A stretch of DNA of 64,000 nt from Akkermansiaceae bacterium (GTDB taxonomy: Bacteria; Verrucomicrobiota; Verrucomicrobiia; Verrucomicrobiales; Akkermansiaceae): the NCBI GenBank assembly GCA_024233135.1, contig JACKPZ010000016.1, forward strand, positions 1-64,000, given 5' to 3'. Positions 25,416-36,200 of the stretch are shown in pieces. The number at the start of each line of letters is the position of its first letter. Position 1 is the first letter of the stretch. Below the pieces are notes generated by a model. It was not told the origin of the DNA and did not search any database. It saw only the letters and a list, made by a program, of their open reading frames with translations. The translations under genes and the position numbers were made by a program.

Positions 25416-26948
25416 TCACATGAACCGCGCGCCGGCCTCGGCGAGTTCGGAGCGCTCGCCGCGGTTGAGGGCGACGTGGGCGACGAACGATTGGCCTTTG
25501 AGGCGGTTGCGGGTGTAGACGAGGCCGTTGCTGCGGCTGTCGACGTAGGGGTTGTCGATCTGCGCCGGGTCGCCGACGAGCACGAGTTTCGAGTCGCGCG
25601 ACATGCGGGTGACGATGGTTTTCGCCTCCTGCGGCGTGAGCTGCTGCGCTTCGTCGAGGATGAAGAAACGGTTCGGGATCGAGCGGCCGCGGATGTAGCA
25701 GAGCGCCTCGATTTCCAGGATGCCCTGCTCCATGAGCGCTTCGTAGGGTTTCTGGATCGGTGCGGCCGGCTGGGCGCTGGCTTTCTGCTGTTTGCGGCGC
25801 GGTCCGAGCGGCACGGACGGGCGCATCAGGAGGTCGAGCGCGTCATGGATCGGCTGCAGCCAGGGGCGCATCTTTTCATCGAGCGAACCGGGCAGGAAGC
25901 CGAGTTGCTCGCCCATCGAGACGACCGGGCGGCTGACGGTGATGCCGGTGTAACGGCGGTTGAACATCTCGTGCAGGCCGGCGGCGACGGCGACGAGCGT
26001 CTTGCCGGTGCCGGCGTGGCCGTAGCAGGTGACCAGCGAGATCTCCGGGTTGAGCAGCGCGTCGATGAGGCAGCGCTGGCCGAGGTTGAGCGGCTTGAGC
26101 GCCTGGCCGTCCGGGATCTTGAGCACGTCCGGGATGTTGAGTTTCACGAAACTACCGGAAGCGGAGAAACGCGCGGGGATCGTTTGTTTTTCGCCGGCGC
26201 CGAGCAGCACGTATTCGTTCACGCTCACGCCCGAGGTGCGCTCGGCGTCGATCGCGAGCTCGCCGCTGCTGGCGAAACGCTGCAGCTCGTTGGGATCCAC
26301 CTCGATCCGGCGGACCTCGTAGTTCGACACCTCGCGGGCATCGACCTTGTCGTTGAGATAGTCCTGGCACTCGATGCCGACGGCGCGCGCCTTGAGCTGC
26401 ATGTTGATGTCCTTGGTCACCAGCACCACCGGCGCGTTGTTGTGCTCCATGAGCAGCAGGCAGGCGGCGAGGATGCGGTGGTCGACGCGCTCGCGGTCCG
26501 GGAAAATCCGGTAGAAGCGGTTGAGGATCTCCGAGTTTTTCGGGCAGGTGGAGGGATCATAAACCACCATCCGGATGGTGCCTCCGTGGAGCGTGGTGAC
26601 GCCCTGGGTCACCGTGTCCGTGCAGGAGAACATCTCGGTGAGGCGGCGGTGGACGCGGCGGGCGTTGGCACCGCGTTCGGTCTGCTCGCCCTTGAACTTG
26701 TCCAACTCACTGAGGACATCGACCGGGATGCAGAGGTGGTTTTCCTTGAAACGCTCGAGCGAGGCCGGGTCGTGAAGCATCACGTTGGTGTCCAGCACGT
26801 AGTTTTTCACGCACTGGGAAGGGGCGACCAATCCGAGGTCGCGGGGCCGGGGGTATCCGTTGACGGAGCGCTTGCGCTTGGAGGTGCCGTTGGCGGTGGT
26901 GGGGACTTCGAACAGGGCGGATTGTGCCTCTTCGGCGCGGTGGATCAT
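25416..26948 (-). CDS. PIN-PhoH fusion ATPase (PhoH2-type)
   Basis: A 510-aa cytoplasmic protein. The start is the ATG at 26948; a TTG 7 codons up is weaker. Residues about 48-190 form a PIN ribonuclease domain (NYVLDTNVMLHDP with Asp53, VLSELDKFK, and later acidic residues in DRERVDHRILAA and LVTKDINMQ). Residues about 270-510 form the PhoH ATPase, with Walker A GHAGTGKT (about 305-312), Walker B FFILDEAQQ (about 431) and VLVGDPAQIDNPYVD. Relatives unwind and cleave RNA and are linked to stress. The gene is divergent from the transglutaminase-like gene across a 288-bp spacer. Confidence 0.93.
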   Translation of the reverse strand: MIHRAEEAQSALFEVPTTANGTSKRKRSVNGYPRPRDLGLVAPSQCVKNYVLDTNVMLHDPASLERFKENHLCIPVDVLSELDKFKGEQTERGANARRVHRRLTEMFSCTDTVTQGVTTLHGGTIRMVVYDPSTCPKNSEILNRFYRIFPDRERVDHRILAACLLLMEHNNAPVVLVTKDINMQLKARAVGIECQDYLNDKVDAREVSNYEVRRIEVDPNELQRFASSGELAIDAERTSGVSVNEYVLLGAGEKQTIPARFSASGSFVKLNIPDVLKIPDGQALKPLNLGQRCLIDALLNPEISLVTCYGHAGTGKTLVAVAAGLHEMFNRRYTGITVSRPVVSMGEQLGFLPGSLDEKMRPWLQPIHDALDLLMRPSVPLGPRRKQQKASAQPAAPIQKPYEALMEQGILEIEALCYIRGRSIPNRFFILDEAQQLTPQEAKTIVTRMSRDSKLVLVGDPAQIDNPYVDSRSNGLVYTRNRLKGQSFVAHVALNRGERSELAEAGARFM

Positions 26949-27086
26949 GGTTTTGGTTGGGGTGAACAAAGTAGGGGTTCGAGCTGCGCGGAACTCCCGG
27001 CAGCCCGTGTTTCAGCATTCTGGGTGCCATCCTCGGGCACTTGGACTCTCATGCACCTATTCAACAAATCTTAAATATTCAGACCT

Positions 27087-27128
27087 CCTGCCAAATGACA
27101 ATCCTGAAATCGGATTGGCAGGCTTTTT
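27087..27128 (+). promoter_or_regulatory. Attenuator-like hairpin with T-run in a leader region
   Basis: CCTGCCAA (27087-27094) and TTGGCAGG (27115-27122) form an 8-bp stem followed by CTTTTTGT. An alternative inner stem AATCC/GGATT competes for part of the right arm. It lies in the spacer between two divergent genes, 115 bp before the plus-strand gene at 27237, so no upstream plus-strand gene needs terminating here. It may be an attenuator for that gene or the end of a small RNA. The A+T-rich stretch around 27060-27080 could carry the promoter. Confidence 0.55.
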
Positions 27129-27236
27129 GTGTGTCGAAACAGCCAGATCGGGAGACAAGGATAGGTTTGCGGTGGCGTTGTCGTTATGGAACGTTCCGCG
27201 CGTCATCGTTAGGAAATCCCCGGGAAACCAGTCTTC

Positions 27237-29444
27237 ATGAGCCACAACAAGAAACTCAACACCAGTGGCGGCTCCGGCCGTCTGGCCGAGATCGAACAGG
27301 CGCGGGTGCGGACCCGCCTCGCCGAAGAACAACGCCGCAAGGGGCGCTCCGCGATGGTGTCCGCGGTGATGATCGGATTCTTCGGCTTGGCCGCGGTGTT
27401 CGCCTATCTGGAGGTGATGAAACCGGAGAAAGACGGCCCCGGCGCGGTGGAGATCAGCGCCATGCGGGATCCGAAAGCGCCCGCAAAACCAGCGGCGGAC
27501 GGAAAAACGGACCCGTCCGCGGTGGCGGCGGTGACCCCCGCGCCAGCCGAGTCGGCTCCCGAACCCGTGCGGCCGCCGGTGGTGGCGGAAGAGGAATCCG
27601 TGGAGGAGGTCGCCACGCTCGATGGTGAAAAGGTCTTGGTGCTCACCGGTCTCGATGCCGGCCGCAAGGAGACGCTCGACCGCGACAAGGAGCTCATCAC
27701 CAGGGTCATCGACGAGAAACTATGGGCATCGTACCGCGGCCTGCTGATGCGCTCGATCCAGGAAGGTCTCGGACGGCTGCGGGATGGAGGCGGCCTCAAC
27801 CGTTTCGACGAGGTGTGGAACACACCGTATCTCTACCGCGCCCTGCTGCGTCATGAGACGCTCGCCGCGTTTTCCGACTCCGCGCTCGGCACGCAGGTGG
27901 AGGACGAATATTCCGCGGGATTCCTGCGCTGGCTGCTCGATCACGACGAGGCGATGGAGGAATTCCTGCTGACCTTCCGGCGCGGCGACGATGGCGGCTT
28001 CGCGTTGAAATTCCTGACCGACGCGTGGGGTGCCGCCGCGGAGAACTTCCCGAAATACTACAATCTCGCGCTCGCCTGCGCCGTCGTCTTCGACCAACCG
28101 GTGCGCATTCCGCACATGATCGGCGAGGAGTCCGGCACCAGCAATCTCGTCGAGCCGCTCCAGCGTTTCCTCTGGTATGTCACCAAGAACGAGAAGGGGA
28201 AACTCGCCGCGCCGGTGCACCGCCAATCCGCGCGGGACCTCGTATGGGTCGTCTGCGCACCGGTGACCACGTCCGAACTCGAGTGGGCGATCGACAAGCT
28301 CCACATGGGCCGCAAGCGCTGGGGCAACGCCTACGGCATGGTCGAGTATCTGATGGAACGCGCCGTCGAAGGCCTGAACCCGTATGATGAATACAGCTTC
28401 GAGGAGATCCTCGACAAAGGCGGCATCTGCGGTGACCAGTCGTATTTCTGCGTCAACACCGCGCGCGCCCAGGGCATCCCGGCGATGGTGCTTGTGGGAG
28501 AGACCGACCTCGGCGGCCACGCCTGGGCCGGCGTAAAGATCACCGATGACGAGTGGACCACCGGCGTCGGCCGCATCGGCGGAGTCTCGAAGGGGGAAAC
28601 CCACAACCCGCAGACCGGCTCGACGATCACCGAGCAGGACATCCTCCAATGGAACGACCGCCAGCAGCAAAGCGAGGTCACCACGTTGTCCGTGTGGCGC
28701 CACCTGTGGCTCGCGGATTTCTTCGACAAGTCGGAGGACGACGATCGCCGCGCGGCGGCCATCCGGCTCGCCAACCGCATCGGTCCCGCGTTCACGGAGA
28801 CGTGGCAGGCGCTGTTCTCGCTGATGGAGCAGGAGACCGAACTGACCGGCAACCCGTATCAGCCCAACAACCTCGAGGAGTGGAAATCCTTCTCCAAGGA
28901 CATGCGCCGCGAGTTCAAGGACAACCCGCGGATGGCCGGCCTCGCCGCGCGCGCGGAGAGCGAATACATCTTCCCGTATGGCGAGGAGGGTGACGCGCGG
29001 CGGCTCCTGATGCGCGAGCGCCGCCGCATCGAGCGCGACTCCGGCGAGCAGAAGGACCTCATCGCCACCTCGCTCCAGCGCGAGGCCAAGCTGCTGCGCG
29101 ACCGCGGCGGAGACGACGCGGACAAGGACATCATGCGGCTCTACGACCGCGCGCTGCGCGAGTTCGGTGGCGGCCTCACCGGTTTCAAGATGATGGCCGA
29201 GGACTACTGGGGGTATTTCAAGGACGACTCCGAGCAGGCCCGCAAGGTCGCGCGCGACATCGAGCTCGCGTTCAAGCGCAAGATCGAGACCGGCGACAAG
29301 AACTGGTTCCGCGCCAACGCCGAGTCCGGAGTCTACCGCATGATCATCGGCTACTACCGCCAGGCCGGCGACCCCGATCGCGCGGACATGCTGGAGAAGC
29401 GCATCGAGGTGCTCATCCGCCGTGCGAAACGGGGTGCGCTTTAG
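27237..29444 (+). CDS. Membrane-anchored transglutaminase-like protein
   Basis: A 735-aa protein. The N-terminus is cytoplasmic and charged, with a coiled-coil-like start (LAEIEQARVRTRLAEEQRRKG), then one transmembrane helix at about 39-61 and a Pro/Ala-rich linker to about 125. The central domain carries a transglutaminase-like catalytic set: Cys398 in GGICGDQSYF, His428 in GGHAWAGV and Asp437/438 in ITDDEW, so it could act as a protease, amidase or cross-linking enzyme outside the cytoplasm. The C-terminal 200 residues are helical and TPR-like. The exact family is unknown to me. Its 3' end overlaps the opposing VapC stop by 4 bp. Confidence 0.75.
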   Translation: MSHNKKLNTSGGSGRLAEIEQARVRTRLAEEQRRKGRSAMVSAVMIGFFGLAAVFAYLEVMKPEKDGPGAVEISAMRDPKAPAKPAADGKTDPSAVAAVTPAPAESAPEPVRPPVVAEEESVEEVATLDGEKVLVLTGLDAGRKETLDRDKELITRVIDEKLWASYRGLLMRSIQEGLGRLRDGGGLNRFDEVWNTPYLYRALLRHETLAAFSDSALGTQVEDEYSAGFLRWLLDHDEAMEEFLLTFRRGDDGGFALKFLTDAWGAAAENFPKYYNLALACAVVFDQPVRIPHMIGEESGTSNLVEPLQRFLWYVTKNEKGKLAAPVHRQSARDLVWVVCAPVTTSELEWAIDKLHMGRKRWGNAYGMVEYLMERAVEGLNPYDEYSFEEILDKGGICGDQSYFCVNTARAQGIPAMVLVGETDLGGHAWAGVKITDDEWTTGVGRIGGVSKGETHNPQTGSTITEQDILQWNDRQQQSEVTTLSVWRHLWLADFFDKSEDDDRRAAAIRLANRIGPAFTETWQALFSLMEQETELTGNPYQPNNLEEWKSFSKDMRREFKDNPRMAGLAARAESEYIFPYGEEGDARRLLMRERRRIERDSGEQKDLIATSLQREAKLLRDRGGDDADKDIMRLYDRALREFGGGLTGFKMMAEDYWGYFKDDSEQARKVARDIELAFKRKIETGDKNWFRANAESGVYRMIIGYYRQAGDPDRADMLEKRIEVLIRRAKRGAL

Positions 29445-29890
29445 GGAGAGAGGACGCTCAATCCGAGATGCCTGGCGGCGTCGCAAAGGCGGACGTCGGT
29501 GCTGACGATGGACGGGACCCCGGCGGCCAGAACCGCGCCAAGGTGGAATCCATCCAGCGAGCGAAGCGGGATGGGAGGAGTTTGGCTGCGACAAGCCTCC
29601 AGGGCGAGGCGGGCCTTTTGTTCGACATCCTCCCCCCACGGAATCTCGAGATAGCGGCCTTCCAAACAGTGGCGTTGGAACGAAGCGGACAACAATCCGG
29701 CTCCTCCCGGCGCGATCTCCCCGCGCTGCTCCTTGGCTACCAGCGCGAAGTGCAACTCGACCCGGTGAAGGAAACTGATCGCGGGCACCTCGGACCGGCT
29801 GCGAAGCAAGCCGCTGAAGCGGGCCGAATCGCTTTCAGGAGCGTAGAGTTTGATCAACGCAGAGGTATCCCAGTAAATCGCGGAGGGCAT
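29441..29890 (-). CDS. VapC-like PIN-domain toxin
   Basis: A 149-aa PIN-domain endoribonuclease of the VapC type. The four acidic positions are visible: Asp8 in YWDTSALIKLY, Glu45 in LHRVELHFAL, Asp113 in SLDGFHLGAV and Asp132 in STDVRLCDAA. Such toxins cut tRNA or rRNA and stop growth when not bound by the antitoxin. It is the second gene of a pair with a Phd-like antitoxin 11 bp upstream. Its TAA stop overlaps the TAG stop of the gene on the other strand. Confidence 0.88.
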   Translation of the reverse strand: MPSAIYWDTSALIKLYAPESDSARFSGLLRSRSEVPAISFLHRVELHFALVAKEQRGEIAPGGAGLLSASFQRHCLEGRYLEIPWGEDVEQKARLALEACRSQTPPIPLRSLDGFHLGAVLAAGVPSIVSTDVRLCDAARHLGLSVLSP

Positions 29891-29901
29891 GTCGGGAAAC
29901 G

Positions 29902-30159
29902 TCAGGTCCGGTCCTGGCGGAGGTCATCCCACGCTTCCTGGGAAGTGTTCGTCGCACTGCCGCTCCGAACCGACTCGGCCAAAGCCGCAAGTTCATCCGC
30001 GAAGCTTTCGCGGTCATCGCCACCGCCCGGTCCGGAGCGGAGCGAGGACAAGCGGGCCATTGGCTGGCCGCGGACGGTGATGATGATCTCCTCACCACCT
30101 GCCGCACGTTTGACCAAGTCGCTCAGTTGTTCCTTGGCTTCACGCAGCTTCGCAATCAT
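29902..30159 (-). CDS. Phd/YefM-family antitoxin
   Basis: An 85-aa protein whose first half matches Phd/YefM antitoxins: IAKLREAKEQLSDLVKRAAGGEEIIITVRGQPMARL. This part dimerises and binds the operator; the acidic, disordered C-terminal half (SFADELAALAE, TSQEAWDDLRQD) would wrap the VapC toxin and is protease-sensitive. It precedes the toxin gene, the normal order for this pair. The operon probably represses itself. It lies 57 bp downstream of the giant autotransporter gene on the same strand. Confidence 0.88.
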   Translation of the reverse strand: MIAKLREAKEQLSDLVKRAAGGEEIIITVRGQPMARLSSLRSGPGGGDDRESFADELAALAESVRSGSATNTSQEAWDDLRQDRT

Positions 30160-30182
30160 GTGGTCAATGTAGTCACTTGATG

Positions 30183-30211
30183 CTGCCGGTCAATCCACGA
30201 ATGGCCGGCAG
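30183..30211 (-). terminator. Hairpin after the giant autotransporter gene
   Basis: CTGCCGG (30183-30189) and CCGGCAG (30205-30211) make a 7-bp stem starting 5 bp past the autotransporter stop. There is no T-run, so read-through into the antitoxin gene is possible. Confidence 0.45.
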
Positions 30212-30216
30212 GCGCA

Positions 30217-33200
30217 TCAGAACGACAGCGAGGCGCCGATGCCGACGGAGTGATAGGAATCCGAGTCCGACGAGCGGAACTCGCCGCGGTAGGTGATGCC
30301 GACGCGGAGGCTGTCGTTGATGTCGTAGAAGGCGCCGGCGCCGAGGATGAAGGCGTCGTTGTCGATGCCCGGGACGCCGACCGAGAACGGAGTGGCACCG
30401 GCGGCGGTGCCGCTGGCGGTGACGGACTCGCCGGAGCCATTGAGGTCGAACATGTAGCCGAGGTGGCCGGCGAGGGTGAAACCGGGACGGACGACGTAGT
30501 CGAAGTCCACGCCCAGATCGAGCAGCGGCGAGTCGATGTCCTGGGACTGGACCGCCAGTGCGGCGCCCGGGCCGGTCTCGCGGAAGCTGTCCACTCCGCC
30601 ATGGATGTAGCGGAACGTGGCACCCGGGGTGACCCGGAAGCCGTCCTTTTCCCATGCCACGGTGCTCACGCCGAGGCTCAGTTCGAAGGCGTCCGAACCG
30701 ACCCCGTCGGCGGTGAAGCGGCCGCCGGCGCTCTGTCGGGTGGTGTCGTGATCATACACGCCGTAGGTGGCGCTGGCGCTGAGCGTGGTCTGCGAGGACT
30801 CGTCGAGCAGGTAGCTGCCGAAGGCGCCGAAGGCGAAACCGGAACTGTCGCTATCGACGAGGTCGCCGCGGACGTCGCCATCGTCGAAACCGAACAGACC
30901 GCCGAGCATGATGCCGCTGCCGAAGTCGTGGATGACGCCGGCGGTGACGCTGACCGAATCGATCTCGTATCCAGCGCCGTTGGCCGAGGCATCGACACCG
31001 GACGTGTGATAGCTGGTGGTGGCGAATCCCTGGGTGTCTCCGGCGCGTGCAACCGGAGCTTGTTCCGTGGCGGCGAGGACGTGGCTGCGGAGAGCTTGCT
31101 CGGTGTAGTCCGCCACACCTCGATAGTCGCCGGGCGAAGCGACCTTGGCGGCTTTGGCGACGGGCATCGCGGCGAGCGCCTTGAGCGGCCTCGCGCCGTC
31201 GGTGGCTGCCTCCGCGGCCACCGGCATCTTGGCGATCCGCAGGGATTTCTTGGTGGATGCGGTGGCGGACTTGGTGGAATCAGCCGGCAGCGCGGTGAGG
31301 AGTTTGGAGTTTTCGCTGCTTTCGCCCTTGCCGAGTCCGACGAGCTTGCCGGTCTCCTCATCGAAGGCGACCGTATTCTTGAACCCGACGGCGACGAGCG
31401 ATTTGAAATGCTTGGCGTAAGATCCGGCTTTGAAGAGCCGGACCTCCTGGCCGGCCTTGAGTCCGGAGCCGGTGTTGACGACGACCAGGTTGCCGCCGAA
31501 TTTCACCGAGCCGGCTTTGATCGACTCGAAGGTCTTCTTGTTCTTCAGCGAAAGGGTGATGGTGCCCTTGTTGAGGAGGCCGCCGGTGACGGTGAGGTCC
31601 TTGCCCTTGGCGTTCACGGCGAGGTTGCCGAAGTTCTTGAGGTTGCCGTCGATGGTGCCGGTGCCGAACAGGGAGGCGCCGCGTTTGACGGAGGTGTTCG
31701 CATCGGCGTCGCCATTGAGGGTGAGGGTGCCGCGGTTGACCTTCAGGCTGCCGGCGAGATCGCCGGTGACCTTGACGTCGCCCTGGACAGCAATCGGGCC
31801 GGTGAGGCTGCCGGAGACCTTGCCGCCCGTGAGTTTCGCAAACTTGTCCACGGTGAGCTCACCTTTGCCGGTGAGTTTGCCGCGGTCCTCCTGGATGTAG
31901 GAGGCCACCACGTCGTCGGCCGCTCCGGCGTCGAGCTTCGCGGTCCCGGAAACGAAAACCTTGGCCTTGTCGGCGAGGAGTCCGGTCTTTCCGAGATCGA
32001 GCGTGCCGTCGGTGATCTTGACGCGGCGGGCGGCCGAGGAACCGGTGAAGAGCGTCCGGCCACCCAGTTGTTTGAGGGTGCCCTTGCCGAGGTCCGCTTC
32101 GATGGTGCCGCCGTTGAGGCGGTAGGTGGATGCGGTCAGGGCGCCGGTGCCGACGATGGTGCCCTTGTTGAGCCGGAGGGTGTTGACCTTGTCGTCGAAG
32201 GCTCCGAGGTCGAGGGTGCCGGTGCCGACGCGGAGGATCGAGCTGTCGGAGAGCAGATTCGAGGAGCCCAGCGTGAGGGTGCCGCCGAAGACGTTCACGT
32301 AGTCGGCCGCGGATTTCCCGTTGAGGAGGGTGTTGGAAGCGGTCTGGAACAGGGAGCCGGTGCCGAGGTTGGCGTTCACCGTGCCACCGAGCAGCTTGTA
32401 GGTGGTGGCGGTGAGGGTGCCGCTGCCGTCGAGGATGCCGCCGTCGAGAAGGAAACTTCCGACGCTGTCGCTGAAGGTTCCGAGGGAGAGCGTCCCGCCC
32501 GCGATGCGGAGGTCGGCGGAGTCGGCGAGGCGGTTGGAGGCGCCCAGCGCGAGGGTGCCTCCGTTGACGTTCACGCGGGTGGCGGCGGAGCTGCCGTTCA
32601 GGTTGGTGGTGCCGGATACCTGGGTGAGCGTGCCGGTGCCGAGGTTGGCGTGGATGTCGCCGCCATACAGCGAGTAGGAAGCGGCGCTCAGTGTTCCGGT
32701 GCCGGCGAGAGTGCCGCCGGCGAGGGTGAAGGACCCGACGGTGTCGGAAAACGCGCCGAGGTCGAGGGTGCCGGCGCCCAAGGTGACGGCCGAGCCGACC
32801 GAGAGACGGGCGGACGCGCCGAGGGCGAGCGTGCCGCCGGTGATGTTGACCTCATGGGCGGCGGAGGTGCCGTTGAGGAGGGTGGTGCCGGACAGTTGGT
32901 TGAGCGTGCCGGTGCCGAGTTTCGCATTCACCGTGCCGCCCGCGAGGTTGTAGATGGTGGCGGTGAGGGTGCCGCTGCCGTTGATGGTTCCACCATTGAG
33001 GATCAGGTTTTCCACGACGTCGCTGGAGACGCGGACATCGAGGGTGCCGGCGCTTTCCACGGTGACGGTGGCGTTGTTCGCCAGACGGTCCGATCCGCCG
33101 AGGGCGAGGGTGCCGCCGAGGATGTTCACGTCGAGCGCGCCGGACGTGCCCTGGAGGGTGGTGGTATTGGAGAGCTGGTTCAGCGTGCCGGCTCCGAGGT

Positions 33201-36200
33201 TCGCCTTCACCAGGCCGCCGTTGAGGTCGTAGGTGGAGGCGATCAGGGTGCCGGTGCCGTCGAGGGTGCCGCCGTTGAGGGTGAAGGTGCCGACGGTGTC
33301 GCTGAAGGCGCCGAGGTTGAGCGTGCCGGGGCCGACCATGAGGTCCGCGGTGTCGGACAGGCGGTCCGAAGCGCCGAGGGTGAGGGTGCCGCCGGTGATG
33401 TCGAGCGACGAGGCGGACGATGTCCCGTTGAGGAGTGTCGAGTTTCCGATGTGGGTGAGGATGCCGTCGCCGAGGTTGGCGTTCACGGTGCCGCCGTTGA
33501 GCGTGTAGGTGGCGGCGGTAAGCGTGCCGCTGCCGTTGAGCATGCCGCCGTTCAATCGGAAGCTGCCGACGGTCTCATGGAAGGTGGTGAGATCGAAGGT
33601 GCCCGCGTTTACGACGAGATCCGCGGTGTCGAGCAGACGCTCGGACGCGCCGAGGGTGAGGGTGCCGCCGTTGATATTCACCGAGGTAGCCGCGGAGCTG
33701 CCGAGGAGCAGGGTGTTGTTGGCGATCTGGTTGAGCGTGCCGGAACCGAGGTCGGTGTGAACCGTCGAACCGCTGAGGTTGTAGGTGGTGGCGGTGAGGT
33801 TGCCGGTGCCGGCGAGGATGCCGTTGACCAGGGTGAAACTGCCGACCGCGTCGTCGAAGGCCCCGATGTCGAGTGTTCCGGAGTTCACCGTGACGTCGGC
33901 GGTGTCGGAGAGGCGGTGGGAGGCGCCTAGGGCGAGCGTGCCGCCTTGGATGTTCACCGTTCCCGCGGCGGAGGTGCCGTTGAGGGTGGTGGTGTTGGCG
34001 AGCTGAGTCAGGGTGCCGGTGCCGAGGTTCGCGTTCAGCGTGCCGCCGTTGAGCGAATAGGTGGAGGCGGTGAGCGTGCCGCTGCCGTCCAAGGTGCCCC
34101 CGTTGAGGGTGAAGCTGCCGACCGTGTCGCTGAAGCCGCCGATGTCGAGGGTGGCGCTGCCGATGGTGAGGGCGGCGGTGTCAGCGAGGCGGTCCGAGGC
34201 GCCGAGGACCAGGGTGCCGCCGTTGACATTGACGATGGCGGCGCCCGATGTGCCGTTGAGGGTCGTGGTGTTGGCGAGCTGGGTGAGCGTGCCGGTGCCA
34301 AGGTTCGCATTCACCGTGCCGCCGTTGAGGGAATAGGTGGAGGCGGTGAGCGTGCCGCTGCCGTCAAGCGTGCCGGAGTTCAAGGTGAAGGTGCCGACCG
34401 TGTCGCTGAAGGCCCCGAGGTCCAGGGTGGCGGCGGTGACGGTGACGGCCGCACCGTTTGCCAGGCGGTCGGACGCGCCGAGGGCGAGCGTGCCGCCGAT
34501 GATGTTGACGGTGGAGGCGGACGAGCTGCCGTTGAGCAGCGTGGTGTTGGCAAGCTGGGTGAGGATACCGGTTCCGAGGTTGGCGTTCACGGTGCCGCCG
34601 TTGAGCGTGTAGGTGGCGGCGGTGAGCGTGCCGCTGCCGTTCAGCATGCCGCCGTTCAGGGTGAAGCTGCCGACGGTGTCGCTGAAGGCGCCGAGATCCA
34701 GAGTCCCGGCGCTGGCGATGGTGACGGCCGCGGTGTCCGCGAGCCGGTTCGAGGCGCCGAGGGCGAGAGTGCCTCCGTTGACGTCCACCGTAGAGGCTGC
34801 CGAGCTGCCGTTGAGGGTGGTGGTGTTGCCGATCTGCGTGAGAGCACCGGTGCCGAGATTGGCATTCACGGTTCCACCGTTGAGAGCGTAGGTGGTGGCG
34901 GTGAGCGTGCCGCTGCCGTTGAGGATCCCTCCGTTCAGCGAGAAACTACCGACGGTGTCGCTGAAAGCGCCAAGATCCAAAGTACCGGCAGCGGCGATGC
35001 TGACGGCGGCGGTGTCCGCGAGCCGGTTCGAGGCACCCAGCACGAGAGTGCCGCCATTGACATCGACGGTGCCGGCGGAGGAAGTTCCGTTGAGAATGGT
35101 GGTGTTGCCGATTTGGGTAAGGGCGCCGGTGCCGAGATTGGCGTTCACGGTGCCGCCGTTGAGTCCGTAGGTGGCGGCGGTGAGGGTGCCGCTACCGCCG
35201 AGGGTGCCACCGTTGAGCGTGAAACTACCGACCGTGTCGCTGAAGGTGGCGATGTCGAGGATCGCGGAGTTCACCGTGACAGCCGCGGAATCCGAGAGGC
35301 GGTTGGAAGCGCCTAGAGTGAGGGTTCCACCGTTGACGTCCACCGTTCCGGCCGCCGATGTGCCGTTGAGGAGCGTGGTGTTTCCGATCTGCGTGAGGAC
35401 GCCGGTTCCGAGGTTGGCGTTCACGGTGCCGCCGTTGAGGCCGTAGGTGGCGGCGGTGAGGGTGCCGCTGCCGTTGAGCATGCCGCCGTTGAGGGCGAAG
35501 CTGCCGACGGTATCGCTGAAGGTTGTTAGGTCGAGGATCGCGGAGTTCACCGTGACCGCCGCGCTGTCCGCCAGGCGGCTGGAGGCGCCCAGGGTGAGGG
35601 TGCCGCCGTTGATATCGACGGTGCCGGCGGCCGAGCTGCCGTTGAGGAGGGTGGTGTTTCCGATTTGCGTGAGGACGCCGGTGCCGAGGTTGGCGTTCAC
35701 GGTTCCTCCGTTGAGTCCGTAGGTGGCGGCGGTGAGCGTGCCCGTGCCGTCGAGGGTGCCGCCGTTGAGGGCGAAACTACCGACGGTGTCGTCGAACGTG
35801 ACAAGGTCGAGGATTGCGGAGTTCACCGTGACGGCCGCGGAATCCGAGAGGCGGTGGGAAGCTCCGAGCGTGAGCGTTCCGCCATTGATGTCGACGGTGG
35901 CGGCGGAGGAGGTCCCGTTGAGGAGCGTGTTGTTGGAGAGCTGGGTAAGGATGCCCGCGCCAAGGCTGGCGTTCACCGTGCCGCCGTTCAGATCGTAGGT
36001 GGCGGCGGTGAGGGTGCCGCTGCCATTGAGCATTCCACCGTTGAGCGTGAAGCTGCCAACCGTGTCGTTGAAGGTGACGAGATCGAGGATCGCGTTTCCA
36101 ACGGTGACCGCCGCGCTGTCCGCCAGTCGATCGGATGCGCCCAGCGTGAGGGTGCCGCCGCTGACGTTGACCGTGGCGGCGGATGACGTGCCGTTCAGGG

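Noticed and set aside
25476..27074. A plus-strand open frame of 532 codons
   Set aside because: Antisense to the PIN-PhoH gene; no domains.
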